20,326 bases of DNA from JAFLUQ01 sp964551215 (GTDB lineage: Bacteria > Bacillota > Clostridia > UMGS1883): positions 1 through 20,326 of the forward strand of contig CAZKBV010000030.1 of NCBI GenBank assembly GCA_964551215.1, written 5' to 3'. The position numbers and the translations under genes are program-made. Below, piece by piece: positions 6,385 through 14,445 of the stretch. The notes below the pieces were generated by a model. It searched no databases and had not been told where the DNA came from. It was given only the letters and a program-made list of their open reading frames with translations. The stretch's first letter is position 1. Each line of letters starts with the position of its first letter.

Positions 6385-9018
6385 TTACTTGCTTCTTTCG
6401 TTAATGGCAGCCTGTGCCGCGGCAAGGCGCGCAATGGGAACGCGGAAGGGAGAGCAGGACACATAGTCAAGCCCAATCTTGTGGCAGAACTCCACGGAAG
6501 AGGGGTCGCCGCCATGCTCGCCGCAGATGCCCACATGAAGCTCGGGACGAACGGACTTGCCAAGCTTGATAGCCATTTCCATAAGCTTGCCTACGCCTGT
6601 CTGGTCAAGCTTTGCGAAAGGATCGTTCTCGAATATCTTTGTATCGTAGTACGCGTTAAGGAATTTGCCCGCATCGTCACGGGAGAAGCCGAAGGTCATC
6701 TGTGTAAGGTCGTTTGTACCGAAGCAGAAGAATTCAGCCTCCGTAGCGATTTCGTCCGCAGTAAGAGCGGCGCGGGGGATTTCAATCATTGTGCCTACTT
6801 CGTACTTCATGTCAATACCGGCCGCCGCGATTTCGGCGTCGGCGGTTTCAACAACAACCTTCTTGACGAACTTAAGCTCCTTAACATCACAGATAAGAGG
6901 AATCATGATTTCGGGCTTGATATCCCAATCGGAATGAGCCTTCTTAACGTTGATGGCCGCGCGGATAACGGCTTTTGTCTGCATCCTCGCGATTTCGGGA
7001 TAGGTGACCGCAAGGCGGCATCCTCTGTGACCCATCATGGGGTTGAACTCGTGAAGAGAATCGATTATAGCCTTAATTTCCTCAACGGTCTTGCCCTTAG
7101 CGTCGGCGAGCTTCTTAATATCCGCTTCCTCGGTGGGAACGAACTCATGCAGCGGAGGATCAAGGAAACGAATGGTTACGGGGCAGCCCTCAAGAGCCTC
7201 ATAGAGCTTTTCAAAGTCGCCCTGTTGTACGGGAAGAATCTTATCAAGAGCGGTTTCTCTTTCTTCAACGGTGTCGGAGCAAATCATCTCGCGGAAAGCG
7301 TCGATTCTGTCGCCTTCAAAGAACATATGCTCCGTGCGGCAAAGGCCTATGCCCTCCGCGCCAAGCTCCCGCGCCTTCTTGGCGTCGGCGGGAGTATCGG
7401 CGTTGGTGCGTACCTTAAGTCTTCTGTATTTATCCGCCCAAGCCATGATTCTGCCAAATTCGCCGGCAATGGAAGCGTCGACTGTGGGAATAATTCCGTC
7501 GTAGATATTACCTGTGGAGCCATCGAGAGAAAGCTCGTCTCCCTCGTGGAATTCCTTACCGGCAAGGGTGAACCTCTTGTTTTCCTCATCCATAACGATG
7601 TCGCCGCAGCCGGATACGCAGCAGGCGCCCATACCTCTCGCGACAACGGCGGCGTGAGAGGTCATACCTCCGCGGACGGTAAGTATACCCTGAGCGGCCT
7701 TCATGCCCTCAATATCCTCGGGAGAGGTTTCAAGACGCACAAGAACGACCTTCTCGCCTCTTGCGGCCCAAGCCTTTGCGTCGTCGGCGGTAAATACAAT
7801 CTTGCCGCACGCGGCTCCGGGAGACGCGCCGAGAGCCTTAGCCATTGGAACGGCGTTCTTAAGAACCTTTGCGTCGAACTGGGGATGGAGAAGCGTGTCA
7901 AGGTTACGGGGGTCAATCATAGCAACGGCTTCTTCTTCCGTTCTCATGCCCTCGTCAACAAGATCGCAGGCAATCTTAAGAGCGGCCTGGGCGGTTCTCT
8001 TGCCGTTACGTGTCTGAAGCATATAGAGCTTTTCGTTTTCAACGGTGAACTCCATATCCTGCATATCGCGGTAATGGTCTTCAAGAGTGCGGCACACATT
8101 CTTAAACTGCTCGAAAGCGGCGGGGAACTTTTCTTCCATCTGAGCGATGGGCATAGGCGTACGAACACCGGCAACAACGTCTTCGCCCTGAGCGTTTGTC
8201 AGGAATTCGCCCATGAGCGTCTTTTCGCCTGTAGCGGGGTCACGCGTGAACGCAACGCCTGTGCCGCAGTCGTCACCCATGTTGCCGAAGGCCATCATCT
8301 GCACGTTTACGGCAGTACCCCAAGAATAGGGAATGTCGTTGTCACGGCGGTATACGTTGGCACGGGGGTTATCCCATGAACGGAACACGGCCTTTACCGC
8401 GCCCATAAGCTGAACCTTGGGATCGGAGGGGAAGTCCTCGCCGATTTTTTCCTTATATTCGGCCTTGAACTGCTCCGCTAATTCCTTAAGGTCGTCAGCG
8501 GTAAGCTCAACGTCCTGCTTTACGCTCTTTTCGGCCTTCATCTTGTCGATAAGCTCTTCAAAATACTTCTTGCCGACCTCCATAACAACGTCGGAGTACA
8601 TCTGAATGAATCTTCTGTAGCAGTCCCATGCCCATCTTGGATTGCCGGACTTCTTAGCCATGAAAGCAACAACGTCTTCGTTGATACCGAGGTTAAGAAT
8701 GGTATCCATCATACCGGGCATGGACGCTCTTGCGCCGCTGCGAACGGAAACAAGAAGGGGATTTTCGGGGTCGCCGAACTTCTTGCCGGTGATTTCCTCC
8801 ATCTTTACAATGTGTTCGTTAATCTGTGCCTGAATTTCATCGTTGATCTTTCTGCCGTCCTCATAATACTGGGTGCAGGCTTCGGTTGAAATTGTGAAGC
8901 CCTGGGGAACGGGAAGACCAAGCCTGGTCATTTCCGCAAGGTTGGCGCCTTTGCCGCCGAGAAGCTCTCTCATTGTGGCGTCGCCCTCGCTGAACAAATA
9001 AACATATTTTTTGCTCAT
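6385..9018 (-). CDS. ppdK: Pyruvate, phosphate dikinase
   Basis: This 877-residue cytoplasmic enzyme interconverts pyruvate + ATP + phosphate and phosphoenolpyruvate + AMP + pyrophosphate. In anaerobes it often serves PPi-linked glycolysis as well as gluconeogenesis. The N-terminal ATP-grasp domain begins GGKGANLAEMTRLGLPVPQGF. The swivelling phosphohistidine domain has GGMTSHAAVVARG with His455, the same number as in the clostridial reference enzyme. The C-terminal PEP/pyruvate barrel contains GLCRTEHMFF and the active-site Cys832 in HVGICGEHGGDP. Length is typical (about 875). ATG 9018 is preferred over an upstream in-frame ATG at 9054 because AGGAGG lies eight bases before it and homology starts at SKKYVYLFSEG. 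It has its own promoter and terminator and so is probably monocistronic. No usual regulatory-protein gene (PDRP) is in the window. Confidence 0.98.
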   Translation of the reverse strand: MSKKYVYLFSEGDATMRELLGGKGANLAEMTRLGLPVPQGFTISTEACTQYYEDGRKINDEIQAQINEHIVKMEEITGKKFGDPENPLLVSVRSGARASMPGMMDTILNLGINEDVVAFMAKKSGNPRWAWDCYRRFIQMYSDVVMEVGKKYFEELIDKMKAEKSVKQDVELTADDLKELAEQFKAEYKEKIGEDFPSDPKVQLMGAVKAVFRSWDNPRANVYRRDNDIPYSWGTAVNVQMMAFGNMGDDCGTGVAFTRDPATGEKTLMGEFLTNAQGEDVVAGVRTPMPIAQMEEKFPAAFEQFKNVCRTLEDHYRDMQDMEFTVENEKLYMLQTRNGKRTAQAALKIACDLVDEGMRTEEEAVAMIDPRNLDTLLHPQFDAKVLKNAVPMAKALGASPGAACGKIVFTADDAKAWAARGEKVVLVRLETSPEDIEGMKAAQGILTVRGGMTSHAAVVARGMGACCVSGCGDIVMDEENKRFTLAGKEFHEGDELSLDGSTGNIYDGIIPTVDASIAGEFGRIMAWADKYRRLKVRTNADTPADAKKARELGAEGIGLCRTEHMFFEGDRIDAFREMICSDTVEERETALDKILPVQQGDFEKLYEALEGCPVTIRFLDPPLHEFVPTEEADIKKLADAKGKTVEEIKAIIDSLHEFNPMMGHRGCRLAVTYPEIARMQTKAVIRAAINVKKAHSDWDIKPEIMIPLICDVKELKFVKKVVVETADAEIAAAGIDMKYEVGTMIEIPRAALTADEIATEAEFFCFGTNDLTQMTFGFSRDDAGKFLNAYYDTKIFENDPFAKLDQTGVGKLMEMAIKLGKSVRPELHVGICGEHGGDPSSVEFCHKIGLDYVSCSPFRVPIARLAAAQAAINERSK

Positions 9019-9055
9019 GGGATTATCCTCCTTAATTATTTTTTTCCTGTCCATT

Positions 9056-9084
9056 ATTATATACTATCTCTGAAGAAATTTCCA
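9056..9084 (-). promoter_or_regulatory. Probable sigma-A promoter of ppdK
   Basis: On the minus strand a perfect TATAAT (9056-9061) is preceded, 17 bases upstream, by TGGAAA (9079-9084), a partial match to TTGACA. The start of transcription would fall near 9049, giving a leader of about 30 bases with the AGGAGG. Confidence 0.55.
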
Positions 9085-9140
9085 GTGTTTTTTGAAAAAA
9101 GTTTAAAATTTTTTCAATAAATTTCACGAAAGCTGCAAAA

Positions 9141-10754
9141 CTACACAAGCTTTGCGCCGCGTAGTCCGAACGGACGCGCTTTATGTGAATTTTCGTTTAA
9201 CAAATCGCCCTTGCAAAGGCCGGTATATATTTCTATTTCCGCTTCTCGTCCGCCGTCGTTTTCAAAAACCCTTGCGGCAAAGGGAGGCATAATTAATTTT
9301 TCGGTTCTTCTTCCGATTTTTATGCTACACATCGGGAAATCCCCCTCCGCGACAAGATACCTTTCTCCCTCAATCTCATTCGGAAGCCGGACTTGATAAG
9401 AGAGCTTTCCGATGTAGTACGGCATTCCCATCGCGGAAACATCGCCGAGAGAAATTTCGCGCGGCAAGGTTATGCGGCTTGCGTCGGTGTAAAGGTCGCC
9501 GTAAATAACTCCTCGGCAGCTTACGGCGTTTGCTCCCAGACGCACCTTCCCCGTTATTTCGCAGACATAGCCCCCCTCCGTTTTCACAAGGCTCAAAGGA
9601 CTGCCGTTTAAGGAAGCCTCCCTTTCCTTCGTAAGGAAATACAGCTTCCCTTCGGTGTAATCCGCCGAAAACTCCTTTTCCACGGGGAGGAAGTTTTCCC
9701 CCGCGCCGGTGACAACAACAGGAAGAGCCGCCCCTTCTTCCTCAGTAAATTTAACGCCCCAAGGCATAAATCGGGGCAAGGGCTTGCATGGAAGGGGGTT
9801 CTTGCTTAGACGCAAAATCAGAACCCCGCCGTCGGAGAAAATCACGTTTTGCCCGTAAAAGCCGCACAAAGAGCCGTCCGCGTCCTCCGCGGCGGCAATG
9901 TACCCCTCGGGGGGATTGATTTCCTGCTTTGCGGCGTTGGGGGCAAAGTAAATCACCGTGTTTTCCCCGCAGGTGATTTTGCGGACTCCGCCGAGAACTT
10001 CATCCGTAAAGCCCTCCTTCATCAGCTCTCCCAGCCTGTCGGCGAGCTTTACGAAAATCGCGTCCCCCTCGGAGCAGGGGGAATCGGGCATGGATTCTTC
10101 CGGGCAGAGGAGGGGCGGCCTTCCCCCTTTAAGAATGGAGCTTATAAGCAAAGCCGTTTTTTCGCCGTAGCTTCCGGCTTTGCCCTTCGGCAGTACGGCG
10201 CATCCGCTTTGACGCGCCAAGATAAGTCCCTTTTCGCCGCAACTCTTTTCCAAAGGAACGTAAAAGCTGTCTCGGCAAAGTCTCTCCGCCTCAGCCGAAG
10301 TAACCTCCTTCCCGTTCACAAAGGGCGATTCGCCTTCCCCGAGACGGGAATAGGGGCTTGCGAGAATGAAGCCCTTGAATTCCTTCCCCGAAAAGGCGGA
10401 AAGTCCGGCGGAAATCCGCTTTAAAATCAGGTCGTTTATAAAGTCGGCGCTTAAGGGATTAAAGGGATCCAAGACGGTTTCGCTTCGGCGGCGGACGCCG
10501 TCTTTTATTACCTCGGCCCTGAGAGACGCCACGCAGGAGACGCTGTTGTAGGCTGAAAGAAGAAAATATATCCCTACGCCGTATCTGTAGCCGCTTCGGC
10601 AGCACCCCTTTAACGCCTCCAAAACCGAGCCGGTCAGCTCTTTTTCCCCGATTTCCGCCGCCACAGCGGAAAACCCCCGCCGGGCAAAGGCTTTGATTTT
10701 TTCGTCGGTTTCCCGAAGGGACGGTATCCCGTCCCATGACCATACAGCTATCAT
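9141..10754 (-). CDS. Unrecognised protein, possible divergent glycoside hydrolase
   Basis: A 537-residue protein that I do not recognise as a named family. The start (MIAVWSWDGIPSLRETDEKIKAFARRGFSAVAAEIG) resembles the first strand and helix of glycosidase TIM barrels in which a search helix is followed by G-F-x-x-V. The last 90 or so residues (YQVRLPNE..., FPMCSIKIGRRTEKLIMPPFAARVF, then AEIEIYTGLCKGDLLNENSH) resemble the C-terminal beta-sandwich of GH2- or GH106-like enzymes, where a V-N-G-like turn, a P-P-F motif and an N-rich end recur. I cannot point to a convincing catalytic acid pair. There is no signal peptide or membrane segment, so it is cytoplasmic. ATG 10754 has AAGGA eight bases upstream and its own promoter. 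It is next to ppdK but separated by the ppdK promoter. A role in intracellular oligosaccharide breakdown is a guess. Confidence 0.75.
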   Translation of the reverse strand: MIAVWSWDGIPSLRETDEKIKAFARRGFSAVAAEIGEKELTGSVLEALKGCCRSGYRYGVGIYFLLSAYNSVSCVASLRAEVIKDGVRRRSETVLDPFNPLSADFINDLILKRISAGLSAFSGKEFKGFILASPYSRLGEGESPFVNGKEVTSAEAERLCRDSFYVPLEKSCGEKGLILARQSGCAVLPKGKAGSYGEKTALLISSILKGGRPPLLCPEESMPDSPCSEGDAIFVKLADRLGELMKEGFTDEVLGGVRKITCGENTVIYFAPNAAKQEINPPEGYIAAAEDADGSLCGFYGQNVIFSDGGVLILRLSKNPLPCKPLPRFMPWGVKFTEEEGAALPVVVTGAGENFLPVEKEFSADYTEGKLYFLTKEREASLNGSPLSLVKTEGGYVCEITGKVRLGANAVSCRGVIYGDLYTDASRITLPREISLGDVSAMGMPYYIGKLSYQVRLPNEIEGERYLVAEGDFPMCSIKIGRRTEKLIMPPFAARVFENDGGREAEIEIYTGLCKGDLLNENSHKARPFGLRGAKLV

Positions 10755-10779
10755 ATCATCAGTCCTTACTTATATAAAT

Positions 10780-10808
10780 ATATTATCATCAAAGGAGCGG
10801 CCTGTCAA
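10780..10808 (-). promoter_or_regulatory. Promoter of the 9141-10754 gene
   Basis: On the minus strand a perfect TTGACA (10803-10808) is followed after a 17-base spacer by TAATAT (10780-10785), a 4/6 match to TATAAT. It would give a short leader to the ATG at 10754. Confidence 0.6.
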
Positions 10809-10973
10809 CAAAAAATTCATGACGGAAAAATATTTTGAAAGCAATAACAGATAAACGGCATAAACGCGAATTTTCAAATAGATTTTTGCGTAAAATCTTC
10901 CCGAATTTTAAAATGACATGACACAAATAGTGTAAAATTTTAGCGGGTCGGTCGGGATAAAATTAAAAAAATA
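10809..10973. other. Divergent intergenic region, AT-rich, no gene seen
   Basis: This lies between the outward-facing promoters of the unrecognised minus-strand gene and hisS. It is AT-rich. The only structure I see is a short dyad (ACAC-AAATA-GTGT, about 10921-10933) flanked by AAAATTTTA-type runs. There is no T-box signature (no specifier stem or GGGTGGNACCGCG-like T-box sequence) and no ORF of note. Confidence 0.5.
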
Positions 10974-11003
10974 TTGACAACATAAGGGCTTAGGTAGTAT
11001 AAT
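10974..11003 (+). promoter_or_regulatory. Sigma-A promoter of hisS
   Basis: A perfect TTGACA (10974-10979) and perfect TATAAT (10998-11003) are separated by 18 bases. Transcription would begin near 11010, leaving a leader of about 55 bases. That leader contains a small hairpin (CAGGG at 11026-11030 region pairing with CCCTG at 11043-11047) and then AAAGGA at 11051-11056. The leader is too short for a T-box riboswitch. Confidence 0.8.
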
Positions 11004-11065
11004 AAAATAATAACAGTATATTCTCAGGGTCTTAAAACGAAGCCCTGCCGAAAGGAATAGTGAAT

Positions 11066-12331
11066 ATGTCTCTTAACGCCCCATGGGGGACAATGGACAC
11101 TCTGCCGGAAGAAATGCGTATGCGGCGGATGGTCGAATATATATTTATGGAAAAATGCCGAATTTTCGGCTATAATGAAATTCATACACCCGTTTTTGAG
11201 CAAAGCAGTCTTTTCCGCATGGGCGTAGGCCACGTGACCGACATAGTTGAAAAGGAGCTGTACACCTTTTCCGACAAGCACGGCGAAAGGCTGGCTCTCC
11301 GTCCGGAGGGTACAACGGGGGTGGCAAGGGCCGTGCTTCAGCATAAGCTGTATGAAAAGCTGCCGGAAAAGCTCTGCTATAAAATAACCTGCTACCGTCA
11401 GGAGGATCCGGAGGAAGGGCGGCTCAGGGAATTTCACCAGATCGGCGCGGAATGTTACGGAAGCTCCGGTCCGGAGGCGGACAGCGAAATAATCGACCTT
11501 GCGTATATTTCCCTTAAAGCCATGGGAATAAGCAAGCTCACCTTGAATATAAATTCCGTGGGTTGTGAAAAATGCCGCATAGGCTATCTTAACGAGCTTA
11601 TGAGGTACCTTCTGCCCTACGCGAACTCGGGAAGGCTGTGTCCGGTATGCATGAGCCGTCTCGGGAAGAATCCCCTGCGAATACTGGATTGCAAAAATCC
11701 CATGTGTAAGGAGACGGCCTCTCACGCTCCGTCGCCGATGGATTTTCTTTGCGAGAACTGTCGGGAGCATTTTGCCGGTCTACAGGAACAGCTTAACGCG
11801 ATTGACATTCCCTTTACGGTAAAGCCGAGGCTTATCCGGGGGTTAGATTACTACAACCGGACGGTGTTTGAATTCAAGGCCGGCGCCGGAGGAGCAAAGG
11901 GAACTGTCTGCGGCGGCGGCCGCTACGACAATCTTTGCCGCAGAATAGGGGCGGATTTTTCAATTCCCGCCGTAGGCTTTGCCATAGGGGAGGAAAGAGC
12001 CGTAATCGCTATGAGAAGCGAGGGTACGGAGGAATTTTTACGGGAGAATCCGGCGGTTTATGTTATTTCGGAATCATCGGCCTTGTCGGCGGAAGCCGCC
12101 GCGGAGCTTCGAAGCAGAAATATTTTTACGGTGAGAGATTTAATGGGAAAGACACTGCGGGAGCAGGAAAAGGAGGCCTCCGCCTGCGGCGCGATGTGGC
12201 GGATTTACGTTTTTGAAGATAAAATAAGGCTTTGCGATTCCGTCGGTAAAGAGCGCGTTTTTCCGGCGGGAAGCTGGGACGCGGCGGCGGAAACGGTAAA
12301 GTGCGCCAATGAAGCCTGTTTTGAAAAATAA
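11066..12331 (+). CDS. hisS: Histidyl-tRNA synthetase
   Basis: A 421-residue class II synthetase that charges tRNA-His. Visible signatures are LRPEGTTGVARAV (about 78-90), motif 2 in CYRQEDPEEGRLREFHQIGAE (109-129), the histidine-specific LIRGLDYYNRTVFEF (256-270), CGGGRYDNL (282-290), and motif 3 in PAVGFAIGEER (301-311). The histidine-specific motifs distinguish it from the HisZ paralogue. The insertion domain carries cysteines (CPVC, DCKNPMC, CENC) that could bind zinc, as in several clostridial enzymes. The N-terminal motif reads APWGTMD, where most relatives have R rather than W. ATG 11066 fits both the AAAGGA spacing and the family start; an in-frame GTG at 11060 is too close to that site. 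aspS follows 119 bases later, a common Firmicute pairing, and the two are probably co-transcribed. The C-terminal anticodon-binding domain is present but divergent. Confidence 0.96.
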   Translation: MSLNAPWGTMDTLPEEMRMRRMVEYIFMEKCRIFGYNEIHTPVFEQSSLFRMGVGHVTDIVEKELYTFSDKHGERLALRPEGTTGVARAVLQHKLYEKLPEKLCYKITCYRQEDPEEGRLREFHQIGAECYGSSGPEADSEIIDLAYISLKAMGISKLTLNINSVGCEKCRIGYLNELMRYLLPYANSGRLCPVCMSRLGKNPLRILDCKNPMCKETASHAPSPMDFLCENCREHFAGLQEQLNAIDIPFTVKPRLIRGLDYYNRTVFEFKAGAGGAKGTVCGGGRYDNLCRRIGADFSIPAVGFAIGEERAVIAMRSEGTEEFLRENPAVYVISESSALSAEAAAELRSRNIFTVRDLMGKTLREQEKEASACGAMWRIYVFEDKIRLCDSVGKERVFPAGSWDAAAETVKCANEACFEK

Positions 12332-12336
12332 CCCGT

Positions 12337-12384
12337 AGGGCGGGAATACCCGGCGCGCCCTCTAAGCTGTTAAATTTTTTCTGA
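12337..12384 (+). terminator. Possible weak terminator or attenuator between hisS and aspS
   Basis: AGGGCG (12337-12342) can pair with CGCCCT (12356-12361), with an alternative inner CGGG-AATA-CCCG stem (12341-12352). A T-rich run (TTAAATTTTTTCTG) follows only after about ten bases. Partial termination or mRNA processing between the two synthetase genes is possible. Confidence 0.35.
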
Positions 12385-12450
12385 GACAAGGCTTTTGGAG
12401 TCAAACTAAAGAAAATATACAAAAAAATAAACTTTTCGGGAGGAATACAG

Positions 12451-14229
12451 ATGGACACAATCAAAGGAATGAAGCGCACCGCAATGTGCGGAAGGCTTCG
12501 CGAAGAAAACATCGGGGAACAGGCAGTGCTTATGGGCTGGGTCGCGAAGGCCAGAGACATGGGCGGTCTTATTTTTGTGGATATAAGAGACAGAAGCGGC
12601 ATAAGCCAGGTGGTTTTTGAGCCTGAAAACAAAGAGCTTATCGAAAAAGCCTCCCGTCTTAAAAGCGAATTTGTCATTGCGGTAAGGGGCACCGTGCGCC
12701 GCCGCGAAAGCGTAAATAAAAAAATTCCCACAGGCATGATAGAGGTTGTGGCGGAAGAGCTGAGAATACTTTCCGAAAGCGACACGCCTCCCTTCGTTAT
12801 TCAGGATGACGTTAAGGCCGGAGAGGAGCTTCGCCTTAAGTACCGTTATCTCGACCTGCGCCGCTCCGAGATGCAGCGTACTCTTGAAATACGCCACCGC
12901 ATAACTCAGATAGCCCGCCGGTATTTCGATGAAAACGGCTTCCTTGAAATCGAAACTCCCATACTTTGCAAATCTACTCCCGAAGGAGCAAGGGACTATC
13001 TTGTGCCAAGCCGTATTTATCCGGGCAATTTCTTTGCCCTTCCCCAGTCGCCCCAGATATATAAACAGCTTCTCATGCTCGCCGGAATGGACAGGTATTT
13101 TCAGGTTGCGAAGTGCTTCCGAGACGAGGACCTCAGAGCGGACCGCCAGCCGGAATTTACCCAGCTTGACATTGAAATGTCCTTTGTTGACGAGGACGAT
13201 GTTATGAGCATAAACGAGGGATTTATAAAGAAAGTGTTCAAGGAAATTTTGGACGAGGATGTGCAGCTTCCTCTGCCGCGCCTTCCTTACGGCGAGGCTA
13301 TGCGCCGCTTCGGCAGCGACAAGCCCGACACCCGCTTCGGCTTGGAGCTTATAGATATGACCGATATGTTCAAGGACTGCGGCTTTACCGCCTTCGCTGC
13401 GGCGGCAAATGAAAAGGGCAGCAGCGTAAGAGCCGTAAACGCCAAGGGCTTAAGCTCTAAGCTCACAAGAAAAACCCTCGATTCCCTTTCGGAATTTGTA
13501 AAGACGTACAAGGCAAAGGGTCTTGCGTGGCTTATCGTTGAGGAAAACGAAATACGAGGCTCCATAGCCAAGTTCTTCACTCCCGAGGAGCTTAAGGCTG
13601 TTGCCGGAAGAGCCGGAGCGCGCCAGGGGGACACCATTCTTTTTGTCGCCGACAAGGACAGCGTCGTGTTTGCGGCTTTGGGAGCCTTGCGCTGTGAGAT
13701 AGCAAGCCGCTTTGAGCTTATTGATAAAACAAAATTCAACCTTCTTTGGGTCACGGACTTCCCCCTTTTCGAGTACAGCGAGGAGGAACAGCGGTACATG
13801 GCCATGCACCACCCCTTCACCTCTCCCAAGGACGAGGACATCGACCTTCTTGACAGCGATTTGGGGGCGGTTCGCGCCAAGGCCTACGACATTGTTCTTA
13901 ACGGCGTTGAACTGGGCGGCGGCAGCATAAGAATTTTTAACAGCGATCTTCAGACGAAAATGTTCGAAAAGCTGGGCTTCACTCCCGAATCCGCAATGGA
14001 GCGTTTCGGTTTCCTTATAAACGCCTTCCGCTACGGAACGCCTCCGCACGGCGGAATGGCCTACGGTCTGGACAGAATGGTTATGCTTATGACCGGCAAG
14101 GATTCCATCCGTGACGTTATGGCCTTCCCCAAGGTAAAGGACAGCAGCGAGCCTATGGTGGAATCTCCCGGGCGGGTGGACGATATCCAGCTTGAGGAGC
14201 TGGGAATCGCGTTGGTAAAGAAAAATTAA
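12451..14229 (+). CDS. aspS: Aspartyl-tRNA synthetase
   Basis: A 592-residue bacterial-type class II synthetase that charges tRNA-Asp. The N-terminal OB-fold anticodon-binding domain is seen in MGWVAKARDMGGLIFVDIRDRSGISQVVF (about 28-56). The catalytic domain has YRYLDLRR, then FRDEDLRADRQPEFTQLDIEMSF (motif 2), the bacterial GAD insertion domain in the middle, and GGMAYGLDRMVMLMTG (motif 3). Length is normal (about 590). ATG 12451 has GGGAGG seven to nine bases upstream. The residue after R-R/A-R-D in the OB fold is Met37, a position where discriminating enzymes often have Leu and non-discriminating ones often have His, so tRNA-Asn mischarging cannot be judged here. It is downstream of hisS, probably in the same operon. 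Confidence 0.98.
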   Translation: MDTIKGMKRTAMCGRLREENIGEQAVLMGWVAKARDMGGLIFVDIRDRSGISQVVFEPENKELIEKASRLKSEFVIAVRGTVRRRESVNKKIPTGMIEVVAEELRILSESDTPPFVIQDDVKAGEELRLKYRYLDLRRSEMQRTLEIRHRITQIARRYFDENGFLEIETPILCKSTPEGARDYLVPSRIYPGNFFALPQSPQIYKQLLMLAGMDRYFQVAKCFRDEDLRADRQPEFTQLDIEMSFVDEDDVMSINEGFIKKVFKEILDEDVQLPLPRLPYGEAMRRFGSDKPDTRFGLELIDMTDMFKDCGFTAFAAAANEKGSSVRAVNAKGLSSKLTRKTLDSLSEFVKTYKAKGLAWLIVEENEIRGSIAKFFTPEELKAVAGRAGARQGDTILFVADKDSVVFAALGALRCEIASRFELIDKTKFNLLWVTDFPLFEYSEEEQRYMAMHHPFTSPKDEDIDLLDSDLGAVRAKAYDIVLNGVELGGGSIRIFNSDLQTKMFEKLGFTPESAMERFGFLINAFRYGTPPHGGMAYGLDRMVMLMTGKDSIRDVMAFPKVKDSSEPMVESPGRVDDIQLEELGIALVKKN

Positions 14230-14404
14230 GTCCTCTCCAAAAACCGCTTTGAAAAACAATCCGCGCGGCGCGGCCCGACAGCCGTTATCCGGCGCGGCGC
14301 TATATCTGCGCGCGCGAAATGTTTTCTCAAACAAGCCTTTTGGACGGAGCCGTCAGAAATTTATAAATTGTTCACATTTTATTATATAAGGATACATTTA
14401 ACGG
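14230..14404. other. GC-rich then AT-rich intergenic stretch after aspS
   Basis: The first half is very GC-rich, with CGCG/GCGC runs around 14261-14327 that can fold in several ways (for example GGCGCTATATCTGCGC). GACGG-AG-CCGTC at 14343-14354 is a perfect small hairpin. The second half, from about 14355, turns AT-rich as a promoter region would. No standard U-tract terminator for aspS is clear. Confidence 0.4.
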
Positions 14405-14429
14405 GCGTATAATTTTTATAACTATACGC
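14405..14429. promoter_or_regulatory. Operator-like dyad over a -10 box before the ABC operon
   Basis: GCGTATA (14405-14411) and TATACGC (14423-14429) form a perfect 7-bp inverted repeat with an 11-base centre. A perfect TATAAT (14408-14413) lies inside it, though no good -35 is found at the right spacing. The right arm touches the GGGGAGG ribosome-binding site. It could be a repressor operator or a hairpin masking the ribosome-binding site. Confidence 0.4.
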
Positions 14430-14445
14430 GGGGAGGTAATGAAAA

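Noticed and set aside
6207..6563. Minus-strand frame running from within ppdK into the hairpin region
   Set aside because: It lies out of frame in ppdK and passes through several stem-loops, with low-complexity Arg/Ser/Pro composition typical of a spurious frame.
6481..8379. 632-residue open frame on + opposite ppdK
   Set aside because: Long antisense frames are common opposite GC-biased codons. ppdK has every active-site motif, and this frame shows no domain.
11066..12331. HisZ (ATP phosphoribosyltransferase regulatory subunit) instead of HisRS
   Set aside because: The histidine-specific motif LIRGLDYYNRTVFEF, motif 2 and the anticodon-binding tail are present, and aspS is adjacent; no his biosynthesis genes are seen.
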